Below are positions 10,866 through 23,205 of a DNA stretch of 64,000 bases, piece by piece. The notes under the pieces are model-generated. The model made no database searches. It had not been told where the DNA came from and saw nothing but the letters and a program-made list of their open reading frames with translations. This DNA comes from Sparassis latifolia (Eukaryota > Basidiomycota > Agaricomycetes > Polyporales > Sparassidaceae). The stretch is from positions 310,001 through 374,000 of the forward strand of contig CM031557.1 of NCBI GenBank assembly GCA_018466975.1, read 5' to 3'. A program made the translations under genes and the position numbers. How positions within the stretch are numbered: position 1 is the stretch's first letter; each line of letters begins with the position of its first letter.

Positions 10866-12089
10866 CTACGTTACAGGCAGAAGCTTGTCGAGAACACTAT
10901 CCATATTCGCACCGTCCTGTTTCGACGAACCAGGCCAATCTGGTTCCGCAATCAGCTTCTCTTCAGGAAGCAATGACCAGTTCGGCGACGGGGACGCGCG
11001 GATGTGAGAAAAATCTTTCACGGATAAGTGATTGCTGGCAGGAACCTAGTATAAAATAGTCAACTAGCGAATCCATGCCAATATTGAAGCAATGAAAATG
11101 CAAAACTCACAGGCTCAATTCGGCTGCCCGGACTGTAGGCCGCAGCATGCAAGGAACGAGGATAGCCCGTGAAACGGATGCCAGTGCAATGCTCAATTAT
11201 CGGGTCGGAAGGTACGTGCAGATACACGTCGACATTCGATGACGTATGCATTCGATACTGCAAAAAATAACTGCGTATGAGATCTCGCACAAGTAGGCAT
11301 GGGAAACACCTACCTGATGACATCCGAGAACAATTACACATCTCGTCAGGTCGTGCAAAAGCGCGCTCCCTTCAATTTCTGGAAGTATAACGATGCTGTT
11401 GCTGATGTTGCGGACGTGCAGCGCTGTGATGCTGAAGGATTTCGCATCCACTTGTCCTGCAGACTCTGAGGGCAGGAGATTAACGACGCAATAGTCGAGG
11501 TCTGCGATGCTCAGATCAGACGCAGATGATGTTCGGACGGGAAGCGAGGACCAAGTCAAGAAGATGTGTGAGCGGCCCACGAGATTCAGGCTACTGGATG
11601 GAAAGGTATTTAGATGCGAGATACCTGCGCTTGGGGTAGACTCGAAGACCGAAGCAGCAGCAGATGGAGAGACGGCAGGTTTGTTCACCTTCCGTTTGAA
11701 GGAGAATTTAGGCTTCGGAGCAGATGATGCCCGTAAGTTTTCTAGAGTATCCTCAATATTTTTCAGCCGCTGAAAAAATATCAAATCCAATGCACAAAAG
11801 TGTTGAACCAGTGAACGCTCACAAGTTCACATTGCCGTTGATCATAACTCGGTAAGAAATCAGTTCCGTCTGTCAGTTCTTTCCGTAGCTTAGCCACATC
11901 AAGAGACAACGACTCCAGTCCGTCCGGTGTTGCACCACCAGACTTGAGTGCTTCCAGGCGAGTGGTGAGTTCTGTCCAGGCCAGTCTTCAGGAATGAGAG
12001 GTGAGAGATAGAAATCGCTGCAGACCGGAACGCATGGTCTGGAAGTGGGAGTGAAACTCCTGTATGAGAGCCTGATTTGTCTCTGCCAT
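10866..12089 (-). CDS. TBCC: Tubulin-binding cofactor C
   Basis: Five exons: 12089-12026, 11971-11823, 11769-11314, 11257-11111, 11045-10866; 996 nt, 331 aa. The N-terminal helical region (AETNQALIQEFHSHFQ, DVAKLRKELTDGTDFLPSYD, RLKNIEDTLENLRASSAPK) resembles the spectrin-like TBCC start. The C-terminal C-CAP/cofactor C-like beta-helix domain is clear: LDYCVVNLLP, ALHVRNISNSIVILPEIEG, ALLHDLTRCVIVLGCHQYR, SSNVDVYLHVPSDPIIEHC, GIRFTGYP. TBCC acts with cofactors D and E on the tubulin heterodimer as a GTPase-activating factor in the cytosol. Exon 1 ends at an unusual GTCTGC donor (intron 11972-12025); reading straight through gives an in-frame TGA, so this splice is required. It diverges from RBX1 across 223 bases. 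Confidence 0.9.
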
Positions 12090-12312
12090 TGCAAGTACCA
12101 GCTATGGGTAGATTAGTATGATGTCAAGCCGCTTGCGCTCCCGAGCTTCAAGTTGTGGTCGTGCACGCACACCGTGACCCGGGCCCAAACATGTGACTCT
12201 GTGGCGTGTGACAGGACGTGACCTCTCCAAGAAGACGCGCGCCTATTACACACACCTTGTCTTGTGCTCGCCTTGCCAGATTACATCCATTCGGTTCTCC
12301 ACAGATTGCATA
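12090..12312. promoter_or_regulatory. Bidirectional promoter region TBCC / RBX1
   Basis: The two start codons face away from each other with 223 bases between, so both promoters lie here. GC-rich, with a GTGTGACAGGACGTGACCT segment near 12207-12225. No TATA box is evident on either strand. Confidence 0.45.
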
Positions 12313-12968
12313 ATGGCCGACATGGATGTAGATCCCCCCGCCTCTACCGTTGCAAAGAGCGGCGACAAAGACGACGCTAAGAAGCGATTCGAAGTGAAGA
12401 AGGTGCGAACACAAAGCGATCGTCCTGTTCCTCCCACTGACGACCGGGCTCATTTGCGATTCATGCACCGTGTGCGGACATGCTGCGCGTAGTGGAACGC
12501 CGTTGCTCTTTGGGCATGGGGTGCGTTGACTCTGATCCTGGTCCAGTGTCTCAGCACGCATTGACGATAAGTTTAGATATTGTTGTGGACAATTGTGCCA
12601 TCTGCCGAAACCACATCATGGATCTCTGTACGCACTCCGTTTATCTCGTATCTTCGCTGAATCACACGAATACTTCTCGCAGGCATTGATTGTCAAGCCA
12701 ACCAAGTTTCCGCCACCAGCGAGGAGTGCAATGCCGCGTGGGGTATCTGCAACGTACGTACAGATTCCGCGGTCTCGAGGCATGTGGGACAGTCGCTGAC
12801 ACAGACAATAACGCAGCATGCGTTCCATTTCCACTGCATCTCACGGTGGCTCAAGACAAGGAACGTCTGTCCCCTCGACAACAGAGAATGGGAGTTGCAG
12901 AAGTGGGTGTACCGTCTCCGTGACGGTCAACATTTATTGACTCGTCGTTCCCTAGGTACGGTCGTTAA
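12313..12968 (+). CDS. RBX1: RING-box protein Rbx1/Roc1 (cullin-RING ligase subunit)
   Basis: Six exons: 12313-12402, 12493-12520, 12577-12627, 12683-12753, 12817-12902, 12956-12968; 339 nt, 112 aa, close to the usual ~108. Introns are 53-90 nt with canonical ends. Sequence features: short acidic N-terminus ([11 protein letters not shown]), [20 protein letters not shown], then RING-H2 zinc ligands in [52 protein letters not shown] and the conserved end QKYGR. Rbx1 binds the cullin C-terminus and recruits the ubiquitin-loaded E2 in SCF and related ligases in nucleus and cytosol. The F-box-like gene at the window start is a plausible functional, not operonic, partner of the same system. Confidence 0.96.
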
Positions 12969-13569
12969 GATTCTTTTGGGAACATCCGCTACCGTACTGT
13001 ATTGCAGTACATTACAGTGCGTAGTGTCCTGTGCGCAATTGCGCAGCGACTGTGAAGGCAACTCGTCGGCATTTTCTAGAGCTCCAATGTACTATTACGG
13101 TGTAACAATTGTTTTCTCCCCCTGATGAGTATACCACGACCCATTCTGCGGTGCCCCTGTTCTCAAAGCTGTGCAATCGATCTACTCTTGTTCTCGCTGG
13201 ATACCATTCACTTTTCCATCGGTGCAGAGTCGATATCGCTAACTGTTCTTCCATAGGTCGAATGACTACGGCGGTCCACGTCCAGCAGTCATTCCCATGA
13301 AAATCGTGGATGTTATTCGTGAGTGCGAATACAATGTGTGATGCGGTAATGTTACAATGAGCGTAGTATGTGTATCGTAAGAGGAGTAATACTCGAATGT
13401 CGAATGTAACAGTACCTGGAGTTCGCTATCAGATATCAAATAACCCATGCAAGACAGTGGACACAGAGAGAGATGCGGGATCGGATGGAAATGTTCAATG
13501 CTACAGCTGGGGTGAAAGAACGAAAGGCGGCGAACGAAGAAAAACGAAATACAGATCACCAAGCAACGA
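12969..13569. other. Intergenic, RBX1 3' flank to STE6 3' flank
   Basis: 600 bases between convergent stop codons. Short frames exist on both strands without splice or motif support. It should hold both 3' UTRs; no terminator motif is evident. Confidence 0.5.
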
Positions 13570-16500
13570 TCACTCGCCGTTCCACTCGCCGCCACTCGCG
13601 AGTTGTGCAAAGACACCATGCCGCTCCATGAGCGACTCGTAGGTGCCTTGCTCCGCGATGGCGCCGTCGTGCACGACAAGGATACGATCGCACATGCGCA
13701 TCATCTGCAGCTTGTGCGTTACAACGAGTGTTGTCCGCCCGAGCATCGCGTGCCGGAGCGTGTCCATCACCGCAGCTTGATTTAAAGCGTCCAGCGCAGA
13801 AGTGCACTCGTCCAAAATGAGAATACGCGCGGGGCGCGCCAGCGCCCGCGCAATCTGCAGCCGCTGCGCTTGCCCGCCAGAGATAAGGGACGCATTCTCG
13901 CCGACGAGAGTGTCGTACCCTTTTGGAAGGGACTCAATAAATTCATGCACGTTTGCAGCCTGTGCAGCGCGTCGTATGTCCTCAGCGGTGAGCGTCGAGG
14001 TACCGTATGAAATGTTCTGAGATATTGTGGTGTCGAAGAGATTAGGGTTCTGGCTCACGACGGCAACGTGGTCCCGAAGATGATGTACATCCGTTGAGCG
14101 CAGTTCTTGCTGGCCGACGGTTATCCTGCCCGAGGTGGGCTCATAGAGACGCTGGAGGAGGGCAGTGATGGTCGATTTCCCGGATCCCGAAGAGCCGACG
14201 ATAGCGATACACTCGCCGTCCGCAATCTCCACATTCAAATTCTTCAAGACGGGAACGTCTGGTCGCTCAGGATAGGAGAAGGAAACCTTCTCAAAGTTCA
14301 AAGCGCCACGGACATCTGGCCGGAGGGATCCGCGTGCTTCATCGGTGTACATGGAGAGCTTGAGCAGGGTATTGAAGTCGCGAGTGGCATGGACAGACTT
14401 CGCGATTCGTTGTGCTGCAATGTATAGATTAGATCAGCATTTACAGACGACACAGGAAAAAGAGATACGCACTGAACGCCATGAGCTGCGAACCAATGGA
14501 GACAGAAAACACGACCAAGTTCAGCACTTGAACCATCCGCAAGTAATCGTATGTGCCATTGGAGATGAGAACAGCACCAACGTAGAACAATAGCGCTTCC
14601 GCGAGATAGATCAGGCCACTGGCAACGCCGTACGTGCAGCCCTCCACAAAAGCGCCTCGCACTCCCGTTGTAAGAGCATTATCAGCAGCCTTGTCGAATT
14701 TCTGCTGAAAAGCGCCCTCGAAGCCCATAGCACGAATCGAACGAACGTTTGAAATCGCCTGCATAAGAAGTCAGCAATGCAACGCCGTGACAATCCATGA
14801 AGACAACTTACGTCGTAGTACCCCTTGGCAACCTCCTCGCGCGCACGCTTGTTTCTCGTCTCGCAGGCGGCGACCAAGTTAGTCTGCACGGCCATGGAGA
14901 TGCCGAACACCGGTGCAATTGCAAAGCCAACAAGCGTAAGTTGCCATCCGCGGACGAGCGCCCAGGTTAGGCCGACACCGAGCATCGCGCACACGACTAT
15001 GGACTGGGCAAGCACCGTCGCGATCAGCGAACGCGAATCGTCGCCGTCCTTGATGAGAATCTGCACTATGCGCGAGGGACTGTTCTCGCTCTTGTCAAAC
15101 CACTTCTTGTCCTGTGAGAACACGCGCGCTATGCAGACTTTGCGAATGCGCGTAACCCAGCTCATCGCGGCGACCTCCATAATGGCGTATTTGAGACCAA
15201 TGAATAGCCCATCCACGGCAGCTATAGCGAGGACGATGCCACCGTACATGTTGATAGTCGAAACGTCCCGCGCACCGATGGAGACTTCGAAAAGGAGACG
15301 AGAAAGAAGATACGAGAATATGGGAGTCATAGCCCCGCTGGCAAGGCAAATGAGGACACCGAAGGCAATGAGAGGTTTATGAGGCAAGGTGGGGTAGACG
15401 TCGCGGATCAGGTTCCAGAAAGACTGCACTTTTGGCGAGCCTTCTTTGGACTCGGTTGGCTCAGCCGCCACCTCCACAGCAGTCAGCTTCGCCAAGCTCT
15501 TCTCGTCCCACTGTGCTCGGACCCGCTTCGCGGGTGGCTTCATGGTAGACATATCTAGTCGCTTACGAGTCGACATGGACGCGCTCTTCTCCACAGCGAG
15601 CTTCTCGAATTCAAACTCGTCATCGTCCACGATGGTGGAGAAAAAAGAGCTGGATGAATGGCTCGCCGAGTAGAGTGTCGGAGATGTGGGAGTAAACTGC
15701 AGACTGTACCGGTGGCTAAAGGCAGTCGAAGCAACAGGCGAAGGCAGGACGGGAATGTCGATATGCAGGGTCTGTCTACGCGCCTGCTTGCTGACATCGA
15801 CTGGTGACTCTTCTAGGCACGTCTCGAGAGGGACAAACCGGCTTTGGGTGCGAGTCTCGTGGCCGGAGACTACCGCCGGGGACGACTCGCTGGCTGGCCT
15901 GGTAAGGTCCGCGACGACGTCGAACATCCAGTTGCTCATCGTTAGCGGACGGTATGTTGAGTGCGCGATGCTCTGGTGCTTCAGTGCACGCGTGCTGCCC
16001 GTGACAGCCTCAAGCTCCTCCTGCTTCTCCGCGTCCTGTTGCTCAAGGATTGCTTCGACCGGGATTGGCACCGGCGCCTCCTCAAGCTTCTCTGGGAAAC
16101 CACCAGTTGCACCCTGAGTCATGAGCATCTGGGAGAACTCGCCGGGGAAAGACTCGAGTTTATTGCGGTATCCCTGCTCAACAACGGTACCGTCTTTGAG
16201 CAAGTATACGAAATCTTCCAAATCAATTTGAGAGAGATCATGTGTAATCACAATTGTAGTCATGTTCTGGCGCCATAGCTTGATGGCTTCGAATACCAAA
16301 ATGCGCGACGTCGCGTCCAGCGCGGACGTGGCTTCGTCTGTGAAATCCACCCCACAGTTCAGTGGCTATTTGATTAAAAAAATACAAGTAAAACTCACCG
16401 AGAATCAGTACAGTAGGGTTACGCAATAGCGCACGGGCAATGGCCAAGCGCTGCTTCTGGCCGCCAGATAGATTGGCACCACCGGTTCCAAGCTGAGTGT

Positions 16501-18277
16501 CGTACCCGTCCGGCAAGTCCCTGATGAAGTCATGCATGAGCGCCGCACGGCACACACTAATGACTTCCTCGCGCGTGACGTCTTTAGGCCGCCTTTGGCT
16601 TCCTGGGCTCACGAGTCCAATTGCAACGTTGTCGTGCACGCTCATGTCAAAGAGAATGCAGCCCTGAGACACCGCAGCAACGTGCTCGCGCGTCCAGTCC
16701 TTGTCAAGGTATGCGAGGTCCTGGTCGTCCAGCCGGATGGTGCCTTCCTGAGGGTGGTACATCTGCAGGAGCAGCTGTGCGACCGTAGACTTTCCGGAAC
16801 CTGAGCCCCCGACGATGAAGGACATCTCATTGGATGGGAGCCAGAGCGTGAGGTCCTGGAGTACGGGCATGGTAGGACGCGAAGGGTACGCAAAAGTGAT
16901 GCCGTCTACGTCGAATCCGCCTCTGCAGCTCTTGGGGATGATCTTGCGCAGGTCGGTCTGCTTCCGCGGGAACCTCTGTTTCGACTGAGAGTGAAGCGTG
17001 CATGTCGAGTGTCCCCGAGATGGAGCGGCGGCTGATTCGACAAGCGTAAGCAATGATGCCATCGCAAACTTGCCTTTGGTGACCACAATCAATTGCGGGA
17101 TGCACATCTGTAGGTTGCTGGTCGCAATGAGACATGCCCAGAATACCGACATGACCGCGCCTGCGCTGATGGTGCCCTCGCGCACGAGCTTCGAGCCGAA
17201 CCAGAAGCCTTGCACGAACATCGCCATCATTACGAACTGTCCAAGACTGGACGTGATGCCCCACACGGTGATCACCCGGTTCGCAGCTTTGCGCATGTCG
17301 TCGAGCACGACCCCGAGCGTGGACTGTTCGTACGTCTCCGCGTTGAAAGCCTTCACCGTCGCAATCGCAGCGATCGCCCGGTCGACCAGCGTCGCCGCGG
17401 TGGCCGTCTTTGCGCGTTCCACGGTAAGATGAGCCCCGGCGAAATTTTGTGACAAGGCCTGGATAAACATCAAGACAGGCACCGCAGAGAGGATGATGAG
17501 CGTGAGCGACCAGGACTTGGTGAACGCGAGGATCAAGCACGTCACGCATGTCGTCAAATACTGGACGATCATACCCGACGCGAGCGACGAAGCCGCGCGC
17601 ACATCGTCAGTTTCTCTGACCGAACGTGAGTATACTCATCATTGTACAGAGCACCGAACGTACCTCGCAAATTTAGCCATCAGACCGCCAGCACCAAGTG
17701 GGCCATCGCTTTCGACGGCTTGTACAGAGTGCTCTGCACCCATCTTCGTGTCGAACCAGACCATGTCCTTACGTGTGACCGCGCCGTACACCCTTTTGCG
17801 TATGGCCATCAGGTTGCGCTCCCCCGTCCATATCCACAAGCTGGACGTCGCGCTGCTCAGCGTGAAAGCGCCGAGCGCAAGCCCTACCAGTTCAATTGCC
17901 GAGAGGCCGACCGAGTGCAAGAGCTCGTGCTTGGCCGCTTCAGACGGGTCGGAGACGGGGAATTTTGCGAACGCGTCAAACGCTTCGCCAATCACATAGG
18001 TCATGAACGGCGCTACACCGCCCGCACACATCGACGTGCATATTGCTGGGAGGATGAGAAGGAGGAAGTCGCGCGTCGGTACGAGAGAAAACAGAAGACG
18101 AATAGATGGTTTAGGGGAAGAAGGTTGCGCAGATGTGGTCGGCTCTGGCGGTGAGTTGTTGATAGTGGACGTCGACGTAGCAGATTGAGGAAGAGTGTAG
18201 GTAGATGAGTCTGCCATCGTCTTTGTCGTTGCAGGCATCGCGGTGGTGTCGACAGCGAGGTCCGCCGGAGGACGCAT
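13570..18277 (-). CDS. STE6: Ste6-like a-factor pheromone exporter, full ABCB transporter
   Basis: Five exons: 18277-17664, 17615-16399, 16337-14812, 14758-14473, 14414-13570; 4488 nt, 1495 aa, phases consistent, introns 48-61 nt. Layout TMD1-NBD1-linker-TMD2-NBD2. NBD1: Walker A GGSGSGKS (~474-481), signature LSGGQKQR, Walker B LILDEATSALD spanning the exon 2/3 junction, H-loop VITHDLSQIDLEDFVYLLKD. NBD2: Walker A GSSGSGKS (~1288-1295), signature ISGGQAQR, Walker B ILILDECTSALD, H-loop VVTHKL. Both sites keep their catalytic Glu and His. The long Ser/Pro-rich linker and the ITHDLSQI / KDGTVVEQGY segment are typical of fungal Ste6, which exports farnesylated mating pheromone at the plasma membrane. 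No pheromone precursor or receptor gene is adjacent in the window. A broader multidrug role cannot be excluded. Confidence 0.85.
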
Positions 18278-19201
18278 CACTGGAGAAGTGAGGGGATCGT
18301 GGAAGAAGGGAGAAGGTAGGTATCCTGAGGTGCATAGAGGGGGCCATGGCTTTTGTCAATTGTCTTTGTGCTCGCGCGTGCTGGAGCAGGAGAGACAATT
18401 GAGAGCTTAGCGCCCGGGACCGTTGATTGTCTTGCCCGGCGCCTATCGTGCGCAGACAATAAACGTAGCCAAGCGCCTGCCTCTTCAGGAAGGAGCTTCC
18501 AGCTCGTTGACACGGCGTAAAGACAATTGAAGGCGCGCAGTCAATGGAGACAGACATACGGAGACTCTCAGGTTTTGAAACGGCGAGTCACAACCGCCAG
18601 GCAAAGCATGTGGGAACCAAACGTTGCCGGTGAGCTGTCCGACGTGATACAATAAGGTTTCACTGTCTGCGTTAATGTGAGCTGCTCGGAGGATATTGTC
18701 CCCTAAATAGCCATGACTCGGGGCACACGGGTGGCACAGGGAAGTGAACAACTGTTAAATGCACGGACCGTACGCTCAAGTGGACCAACAATAAGACGTC
18801 ACCTATTTCCATATCAGGAAAGTAGGAACTGGGAACTCGAACCTCGAGGAGACAATGCGCTGTGAGACCGATAAGTTGGCAGGCGACAACGATGAACAAC
18901 ACACCGTGAAAGCTTGGGCGAGTCTAAGTACCAAGAAACATCCCGCGGGAAAATAAACCCCTCTTCCCCCGGAACTGCTGGAATCCCTGACATTGCTCGC
19001 CGTGTCGCACAGGCGGACCGCGTTGGATCGGAAAATAAAATAACCAACACTGATAGGCGAGCTCTCTCACTCTCCGCGTGTTCGGAGAGGTGCAGTCCTT
19101 GGCCGCGAGGCCGGCGTGGGCTTTCGAAACCTGCTTGTTTGATGTCCGACTTACGGCCTGATTTTTTGCGGGGCCTATAGTTTTGCGGAGCAATCGGAGC
19201 C
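18278..19201. other. STE6 upstream region, no supported gene
   Basis: About 920 bases. It should contain the STE6 promoter next to 18278. Frames at 18485-18751 (-), 18914-19180 (+) and 18814-19353 (-) are Arg/Ser-rich and lack motifs or splice support. Confidence 0.4.
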
Positions 19202-19600
19202 TTGCGTTGCCTACGTCGTGTTCTACAGCGACTTCGAGCACTCCTCCTACGCATTTGTCGGGAGCTCCGCCTGAACGCTTCCGTCCAGCTGCTGTTCCGG
19301 GATACCGACGACGGAGAGAGGGGCGTGGAGGTGCTCTGCGACAGAGTGGTCAACTTGTCGGACGATTGCCTGGATACCCACCTTCAAGAGAACTATGGAG
19401 GCAAGCTCCTGCGTGTCGTCGATTGCCCGGAGCAACAGCGGGATATCGAGATGCATTGGGTCACGGATATGCCGAAGGTGAACTCCATCGAGAGCCCGTA
19501 CATCGCGTACGGTAACGATGCCAGTGCTGCTCATACTGACATGTATCTGTGTCTCATCGTTGAATTCGGAAAGGCTGGCAACCTTGAGACGGCGGAGTAG
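19202..19600 (+). CDS. Possible coding fragment, unknown
   Basis: Open frame without an early ATG, ending in TAG at 19600. The second half is balanced and protein-like (RDTDDGERGVEVLCDRVVNL, ENYGGKLLRVVDCPEQQRD, MHWVTDMPKVNSIESPYIAY). Another plus-strand frame just upstream (YVVFYSDFEHSSYAFVGSS, about 19210-19265) looks equally protein-like, suggesting an intron or a frameshift between them. An antisense frame at 19247-19534 is a competing reading. No family was recognised. It is either an exon of an unresolved gene or a relic. Confidence 0.25.
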   Translation: MRCLRRVLQRLRALLLRICRELRLNASVQLLFRDTDDGERGVEVLCDRVVNLSDDCLDTHLQENYGGKLLRVVDCPEQQRDIEMHWVTDMPKVNSIESPYIAYGNDASAAHTDMYLCLIVEFGKAGNLETAE

Positions 19601-20291
19601 ACCACGTGGGAGGTCACAGATTGCGTGCGCCTTCGTTGAGCTCGACCCGGCGGATCCAGGAGACCGCTGTCAAACGTTGACAAGTGAGCGTCTTGGATTT
19701 TTAAGAGCTATCACCAAATGACCAAACGCGGTGGGGTTTCTGAATAGACTAATCCCTCACTTCTCCGCGAGCGGCGAAAGAGGATAGAGGGAAGAGGAGG
19801 GAAAGGAGAGGATGCCCTTCTGAGACGAGACGAGCATCTTATATACCGGACGGCTCCCCCAAATTTTCTGGAATGTCCTCTGCCGATGATTCATCCGTTC
19901 CCCAATAGACGATAACAGGGAATTCTATGACGTAGGGGCCCTAAGTGGTGCTGGAGCGCAGGTCTGAAAGGGGAAGGTCACTTACCAAATAAAGCAGGAC
20001 ATCAAGACCTAACCATGACATAGGGTTATACAAGCGCCGGAGGACACTGAACGATTATTGAAAATGTGGCGAAGATACAGAACATGCGTACACTTGTCAC
20101 GGACAAACTAGTATATACAGCATAGTAACATAACCAAATCACACAACAGGCATGAATGAACAGTCCATAGCACGTTGCAAGTACGATAATCGTAAGAGGG
20201 AGTGAAATAAGCAAGAAACCGCACAGCAGGGCTCGCCAGGTCAGATCGTACTAATAAAAATACAATCGAATGTGTCATCTCAGTCGTCAAT
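19601..20291. other. Intergenic, purine-rich
   Basis: Includes a GA-rich run at about 19775-19810. No supported gene; it holds the 3' flank of the minus-strand coiled-coil gene. Confidence 0.45.
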
Positions 20292-22798
20292 TCATTCCTG
20301 GTGTAGTGAGTCGCGTGGCGATCGTGGGCCGAACAATCCAGGACTTGATTCAGGAGGCGCGAGCAGAGTAGGCTCCACAGTCGGAGGCGTTGGAACAAAG
20401 TGAGGATCAGCTGTCATTAACACCGACAGAACATCAGCATCAAGACAACGAATCAAAATCAAAAGACATAACTCACGTTGCCAAGTCGCCCAAGACGAGA
20501 CGGGCGGTCGGACTTCCTGGGGGGGAGCCTCAGGAGGCGCCGCAGCAGCGGGCTGGTTACGGCGGGATCGGCGAGGTCCGCGGTGCGTCACGCTGCGCCA
20601 AGCAGGACGAGCTGGGATAGGTTCCTCGGGAGGAGGTGGAGGAGGGGCTTCAGGTGGTGGCGCACCTCCACCTGCACCGTCGCCAGCACATGGACCGGTC
20701 GTAGGTCTCCTGTAAAACAAAACTACTCAGTAAGCAATTATATTGACAACCTCGACAATGCACAGCTGACCAGTTGGGATCAAACTCGCCACCGGGACCG
20801 TACTTGGACTTCATCGTAAGGAGGCAACCGAGTTCACTGGAAGGGTACATAAGCAAGGATAGCAACAATTGAACGGAGAGGGGAAACCTACAACTGCAGG
20901 TTTCTCTTCTCTTCGCGCAATTTTCCGACTTCGCCGAGGAGCATGCGGACCTCAGCCGCAAGCGACTTGCTGAACTCATCGAGGTACTGGTAGGCAACAG
21001 AGACAGTGAGCAGAGGCGATGCAAGATCTCGATGAACTCACGGTTTGTATATTGAATGGTATTCGTTCTTGAGCAGTGGCTCTGACAGCCTCCATGGTCA
21101 TCTCATGATAATGAGCACAATCTGCACGCCAACCTGCAAATCGAATGTCCATCAGAGAAGATCCCAATATTTTGGAGACAGAAAGCATACTTTCGGACAT
21201 GCTGGTCATTTGTTCCCGCTGAGCGGCAGCCAAGGTATCGATCGCTTCCATGATTTCTTCCTTAGCTGAAGAAACGTCAGAGAGGCACAGTTATGCAACA
21301 ACGTGGAGTCCTTACTCCGTCTGCGATCTTCGGTATCAGCCTCCCTTCTTTCTGCCTTCTCTGCCTTGCAAGCTTCCCTGTCTGCGATGACTTGCTCCAC
21401 CATTTCCCGCAATTGGGCAGACTTTGCGTCCTTCTCCTCCTTCCATGCTAGTTTCTCTGTCCACCGCTGATCAGACACCTCGCTCTTCCGAGCCACTTCA
21501 TCCCGCGTCTCAGATGCGATGTTGGTGACATCCGCCATCTGATTCCTTAACGCGTCCACCTGTTCACGGAAATCCGCCCGATCGCGCTCTCGTCCTTCAC
21601 TCTCCTCTGTCAGCCTCAACTGTCGCTCGTTCGCGAGTTCTGCTTTGACCGAAGCGAGTTCCTCTTCCAAAGCACGGATCCTGGCCTGCTGTTCCTCCAT
21701 CTGACGCGCATGCTCGGCGTCCTTCTCGGCCTGCACACGCTCACGTTCCGCCTGCGCCATCTCGCGTTCGTGCGCCTGCTCTTCACGCTCCATGCGCACC
21801 GTGTCCAGAATCTCTTGGGCGTGGCGTGTTGCAGCATCCTGGACGGAGCGGACGGATTCAATGACGGACTGAGTCTCCGCAGCCATTGGAGCACCTTCCT
21901 CCAAAACGGGTACCTCAGCTTCCGTCTCGGGTCTCGGTCCTCCAGGAGGAGGCACAGGTATCGGTGGTGCTCCGGCACCAGGAGCCACAGCTGCCAAACG
22001 GTCTTCAATTCGGTCTTCAAGGTCGCGCAAGATTTCGTCGCGGCGTTGCAGAGCTTCTTGGTCTCGTCGATTCTCATTCTCAGCGAAGAGACGATCTCTT
22101 TCATCCTCGTTTTCCCTGAAACTGTGGTCTCTTCTCTCCTCACCTTCTCGCAAGGCATCAATAGTACCAGTAAGCTGTTGCTCGAGTTCTCCAAACCGTT
22201 CCTGACGTTCACGTTCTGCGTCTGCGAATCCAAGGTCTTCTGGACCGGACAGTCTACGGGGCTGAATTTCCATAGCAGTACGGGGTGGTGACGCATATGG
22301 TGCCCTCACTACAGGTTCCGCCACAGGCAGCCCCCGAAGGGCATGTTCTTCAGGAAGATAAGGCTCTTCGGCTTCTTCCGGTGGTGCCACAGCGACACTA
22401 GGAACACCAGCCCGAGGGCGCGAGGCTGTAGGCACACGCTCCACTGGATGAATAACACCGGGAATATGAGGGATGTCTTCTTCCTCTTCTTCCACAGGTG
22501 GAGCGATCGGCTCGGTACGAGCAGTGCGAGCAGTTCGCTGAGTCGGCGCACGTGTAACTTGAGACATGGTTAGCAGAAAAGACTTGTAATGAGACAAAAG
22601 TACATACTGCCTGGAGTCGGCCGGTCTGCCTCTTCGTAAACTAAACGCCGTGCAGAAACTTGAGAGATAATGGTGTTAAAACTGAGCGTACAAAGACTTC
22701 AATGAAAGCTACTGTACCATCACTAGGAGTCCGAGAAGCCTCTACGTGGTGTTCATCTGACAGACAATCAACACGATGGAGCCAATGCCATATAAGAG
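20292..22798 (-). CDS. Large conserved coiled-coil protein (5' end in assembly gap)
   Basis: Exons, 5' to 3': up to 22718 (runs into the N gap), 22658-22608, 22557-21316, 21265-21191, 21133-21042, 20986-20892, 20836-20771, 20709-20477, 20410-20292; every phase agrees and introns are 50-66 nt. The main exon encodes a long Glu/Arg/Gln-rich coiled coil (GELEQQLTGTIDALREGEER, RDQEALQRRDEILRDLEDR), interrupted by a Pro/Gly segment. Then come SESWRADCAHYHEMTMEAVR, FNIQTYLDEFSKSLAAEVRM, LKSKYGPGGEFDPNW-like MKSKYGPGGEFDPNW, and a Pro-rich tail. I recognise this as a protein conserved among basidiomycetes with no assigned function; a structural or scaffolding role is inference. The ATG at 22567 falls inside an intron with a GCTAAC branch site and CAAG acceptor, so I favour the upstream exons over starting there. 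Confidence 0.75.
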
Positions 22799-22898
22799 NN
22801 NNNNNNNNNNNNNNNNNNNNNNNNNNNNNNNNNNNNNNNNNNNNNNNNNNNNNNNNNNNNNNNNNNNNNNNNNNNNNNNNNNNNNNNNNNNNNNNNNN
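22799..22898. other. Assembly gap of 100 Ns
   Basis: Run of N of exactly 100, a conventional placeholder for a scaffold join. The first exon(s) of the coiled-coil gene probably lie in it; a minus-strand ATG at 22908-22906 is a candidate start on the far side. Confidence 0.95.
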
Positions 22899-23095
22899 AT
22901 GGATGCATCAGAACGGCCGTGGATAGCGAGCGGTAAGATGCCCTATACAGGGAAGAATGGGAGACTAGGAACAGTGGCGCGATGGGAGTGAGCCTTGTTG
23001 GCGGACAACGAACCAGGTGGTCGCCGCTTCTGTGCGTTCGTTTGTTTGTACGCCAAGTCCCATCGCGTGGCTAATTATACGCCTAGTCCAACTTC

Positions 23096-23103
23096 TATAA
23101 AGG
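23096..23103 (+). promoter_or_regulatory. TATA box of the CFEM gene
   Basis: TATAAAGG about 103 bases upstream of the ATG at 23206, followed by a pyrimidine-rich leader (CTCTCTTCGTTCTCCCCTTC) typical of strongly expressed fungal genes. Confidence 0.6.
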
Positions 23104-23205
23104 CGCACCTTGTCAACGCTTCTCCTAGCAACTCCCCGAGTTTCTCTCTTCGTTCTCCCCTTCGAGTGCCTCGCTCTCATTTCCACCTCTGTCGTTTTTA
23201 CCAAA

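Noticed and set aside
18814..19353. 179-codon Arg/Ser-rich minus-strand frame
   Set aside because: Composition typical of a shadow frame, no motif, and it conflicts with a more balanced plus-strand frame.
22567..22597. ATG at 22567 as start of the coiled-coil protein
   Set aside because: It falls inside an intron with good donor (GTATGT), branch (GCTAAC) and acceptor (CAAG); the upstream exon 22658-22608 keeps frame and looks coding.
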